Shown here: positions 5,121 through 5,974 of the stretch, piece after piece
How the letters are laid out: every line of letters begins with the position of its first letter
Numbering within the stretch: position 1 is the first letter of the stretch
Assembly: GCA_028280205.1 (NCBI GenBank)
Contig: JANQME010000455.1
Coordinates: 1 to 5,974 of the forward strand
Reading direction: 5' to 3'
Source: Longimicrobiales bacterium
Lineage (GTDB): Bacteria; Gemmatimonadota; Gemmatimonadetes; Longimicrobiales; Gaopeijiaceae
DNA: 5,974 nucleotides
Translations under genes and position numbers: made by a program
The notes under the pieces: generated by a model
The model's database searches: none
What the model was told of the DNA's origin: nothing
The model's input: only the letters and a program-made list of their open reading frames with translations

Positions 5121-5130
5121 CTGTGCCCGC

Positions 5131-5974
5131 TTACCGGAGGCGCACCAGGAAGGCACGGACACCGGTCGATGCCTCGACGGGTCGAACGCTGATCCGGGCC
5201 GACTGCCCCGGAGCGACACGCATGCTCCCGTAGCCCGCGCCACCTGCGCGGAGCGTGAAACGAAGGCCGGTCTCCGAGTCCACGGGAATCAGGTCGAGGG
5301 GATAGCGGCCGTCGCCCCGGATGTCGCGAATGAGGCTCGGGAGATTCCACGACGGCTGACGGTACCGCTCCTCGGCTTGCGGAACGAGATCGTCGACGGC
5401 CAGCGAAACGCTCCACTCCGCCATCCACCCGACCGGATCGTCCAGGCCTCCGTGCCTCAACGTCTCGATCCCCGTCTCCGTCGAGTTCGCCCACGCCCAC
5501 AGGGACGCGCTCTCCGGCGCTCCCAGCCGGTCCAGGGCGTAGCGGAGGAACGACCACGCGGCGCCGCGCGTCTCCACGCCGTCAGAGCCCATCGCCGAGT
5601 GGAAGTGCGGGGCGAGGAGGTACACGTTGTACCGGCCCACGTTGTTGAACTGGAACTCGTTGAAGGCGGTCACGGCATCCGCTGCGATCAACGCGCTTCC
5701 GTCCAAGTTCTGCAGAGAGGGCAGACCGCTCTCCCGGGCGAAGAGCATCTCCTCCGCGAGGTAGCTCAGGCCTTCGTTCAGCCAGGTGCTCTCGAACTCG
5801 GTCGCGGCGTTCACGTGGAGTCTCCGGGACGCGTTGATCAGGTGCTGAAACTCGTGACCGATCGTCGCTCGTGTGAATAGATCCTCCGCGGACGTGGTCG
5901 AGTTGGGCACCGAGAGGTAGAGGATCTCGGCTTCGCTGCTGTTCGCACACGGCGCGAGCCCCCCGGCCGCCGAA
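5131..5974 (-). CDS. M30-like (hyicolysin-type) zinc metallopeptidase, N-terminus off the right edge
   Basis: The frame is open from the right edge to the TAA at 5133-5131, giving 280 visible residues. It carries the gluzincin zinc motif ATIGHEFQHLIN (HEFQH codons at 5856-5842) and, 23 residues later, WLNEGLSYLAEE, which supplies the expected third zinc ligand Glu and a family-like NEG turn. This arrangement, together with ANSSEAEILYLSVPNS just before it, resembles peptidase family M30, secreted neutral metalloproteases. The end of the protein (RYPLDLIPVD to the C-terminus VRAFLVRLR) looks like a small beta domain. A GTG at 5910-5908 could be taken as a start, but coherent sequence continues upstream of it, so the true start and any signal peptide lie outside the window. 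Secretion is inferred from the family. The substrate is unknown. Confidence 0.85.
   Translation of the reverse strand, partial: SAAGGLAPCANSSEAEILYLSVPNSTTSAEDLFTRATIGHEFQHLINASRRLHVNAATEFESTWLNEGLSYLAEEMLFARESGLPSLQNLDGSALIAADAVTAFNEFQFNNVGRYNVYLLAPHFHSAMGSDGVETRGAAWSFLRYALDRLGAPESASLWAWANSTETGIETLRHGGLDDPVGWMAEWSVSLAVDDLVPQAEERYRQPSWNLPSLIRDIRGDGRYPLDLIPVDSETGLRFTLRAGGAGYGSMRVAPGQSARISVRPVEASTGVRAFLVRLR

Noticed and set aside
5131..5910. GTG at 5910 as the start of the peptidase
   Set aside because: Coherent family-like sequence (NSSEAEILYLS) continues upstream to the edge with no stop, so the gene is truncated by the window.

Overview
This is a GC-rich bacterial window. By eye it is about two thirds G+C or more, with strongly G/C-biased third codon positions and GTG starts. 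The gene content is a DUF3127 OB-fold protein of the kind seen in Bacteroidota and relatives, a one-domain class I aldolase, a ZU5-like lipoprotein, a TPR/HD-GYP protein and an M30-like metallopeptidase. This fits a Gram-negative of the Gemmatimonadota or a neighbouring phylum. That placement is inference, because the window has no rRNA or other marker gene.

Layout: (1) 1-235, minus strand, DUF3127 protein running off the left edge. (2) 437-1330, plus strand, class I fructose-bisphosphate aldolase. (3) 1364-1828, minus strand, OsmC-family protein convergent with the aldolase. (4) 2096-2683, plus strand, secreted lipoprotein divergent from the OsmC gene. (5) 2844-4523, plus strand, eight TPR-like repeats joined to an HD-GYP cyclic-di-GMP phosphodiesterase domain. 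(6) 4692-5096, plus strand, small VOC (glyoxalase-fold) protein. (7) 5131-5974, minus strand, HExxH metallopeptidase running off the right edge. Hairpins that could act as terminators lie in both convergent gaps (1339-1365, 5103-5120) and after the lipoprotein (2694-2728).

The most notable feature is the OsmC-family gene. It looks broken because an in-frame TGA at 1634-1636 divides it into an N-terminal 64-codon part and a C-terminal 89-codon part. The two parts are in the same frame, and the TGA stands exactly where OsmC proteins carry their first catalytic cysteine, in the context TGG-U-LTGTFGGALEARG. A perfect 6-bp hairpin with a G-containing 5-nt loop begins 19 nt after the TGA, where a bacterial SECIS would lie. 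The second catalytic cysteine is intact (KCPV, residue 134). The simplest reading is a 154-residue selenocysteine-containing OsmC-type thiol peroxidase that standard gene calling would split, truncate or miss.

The genes do not form an obvious operon or pathway. They read as a housekeeping and envelope region: glycolysis, peroxide defence, lipoprotein, second-messenger turnover and a secreted peptidase, mostly transcribed as single units. No tRNA, rRNA, CRISPR array, transposase or phage gene was seen, and no selenocysteine-insertion machinery (selA, selB, selC, selD) lies in this window.
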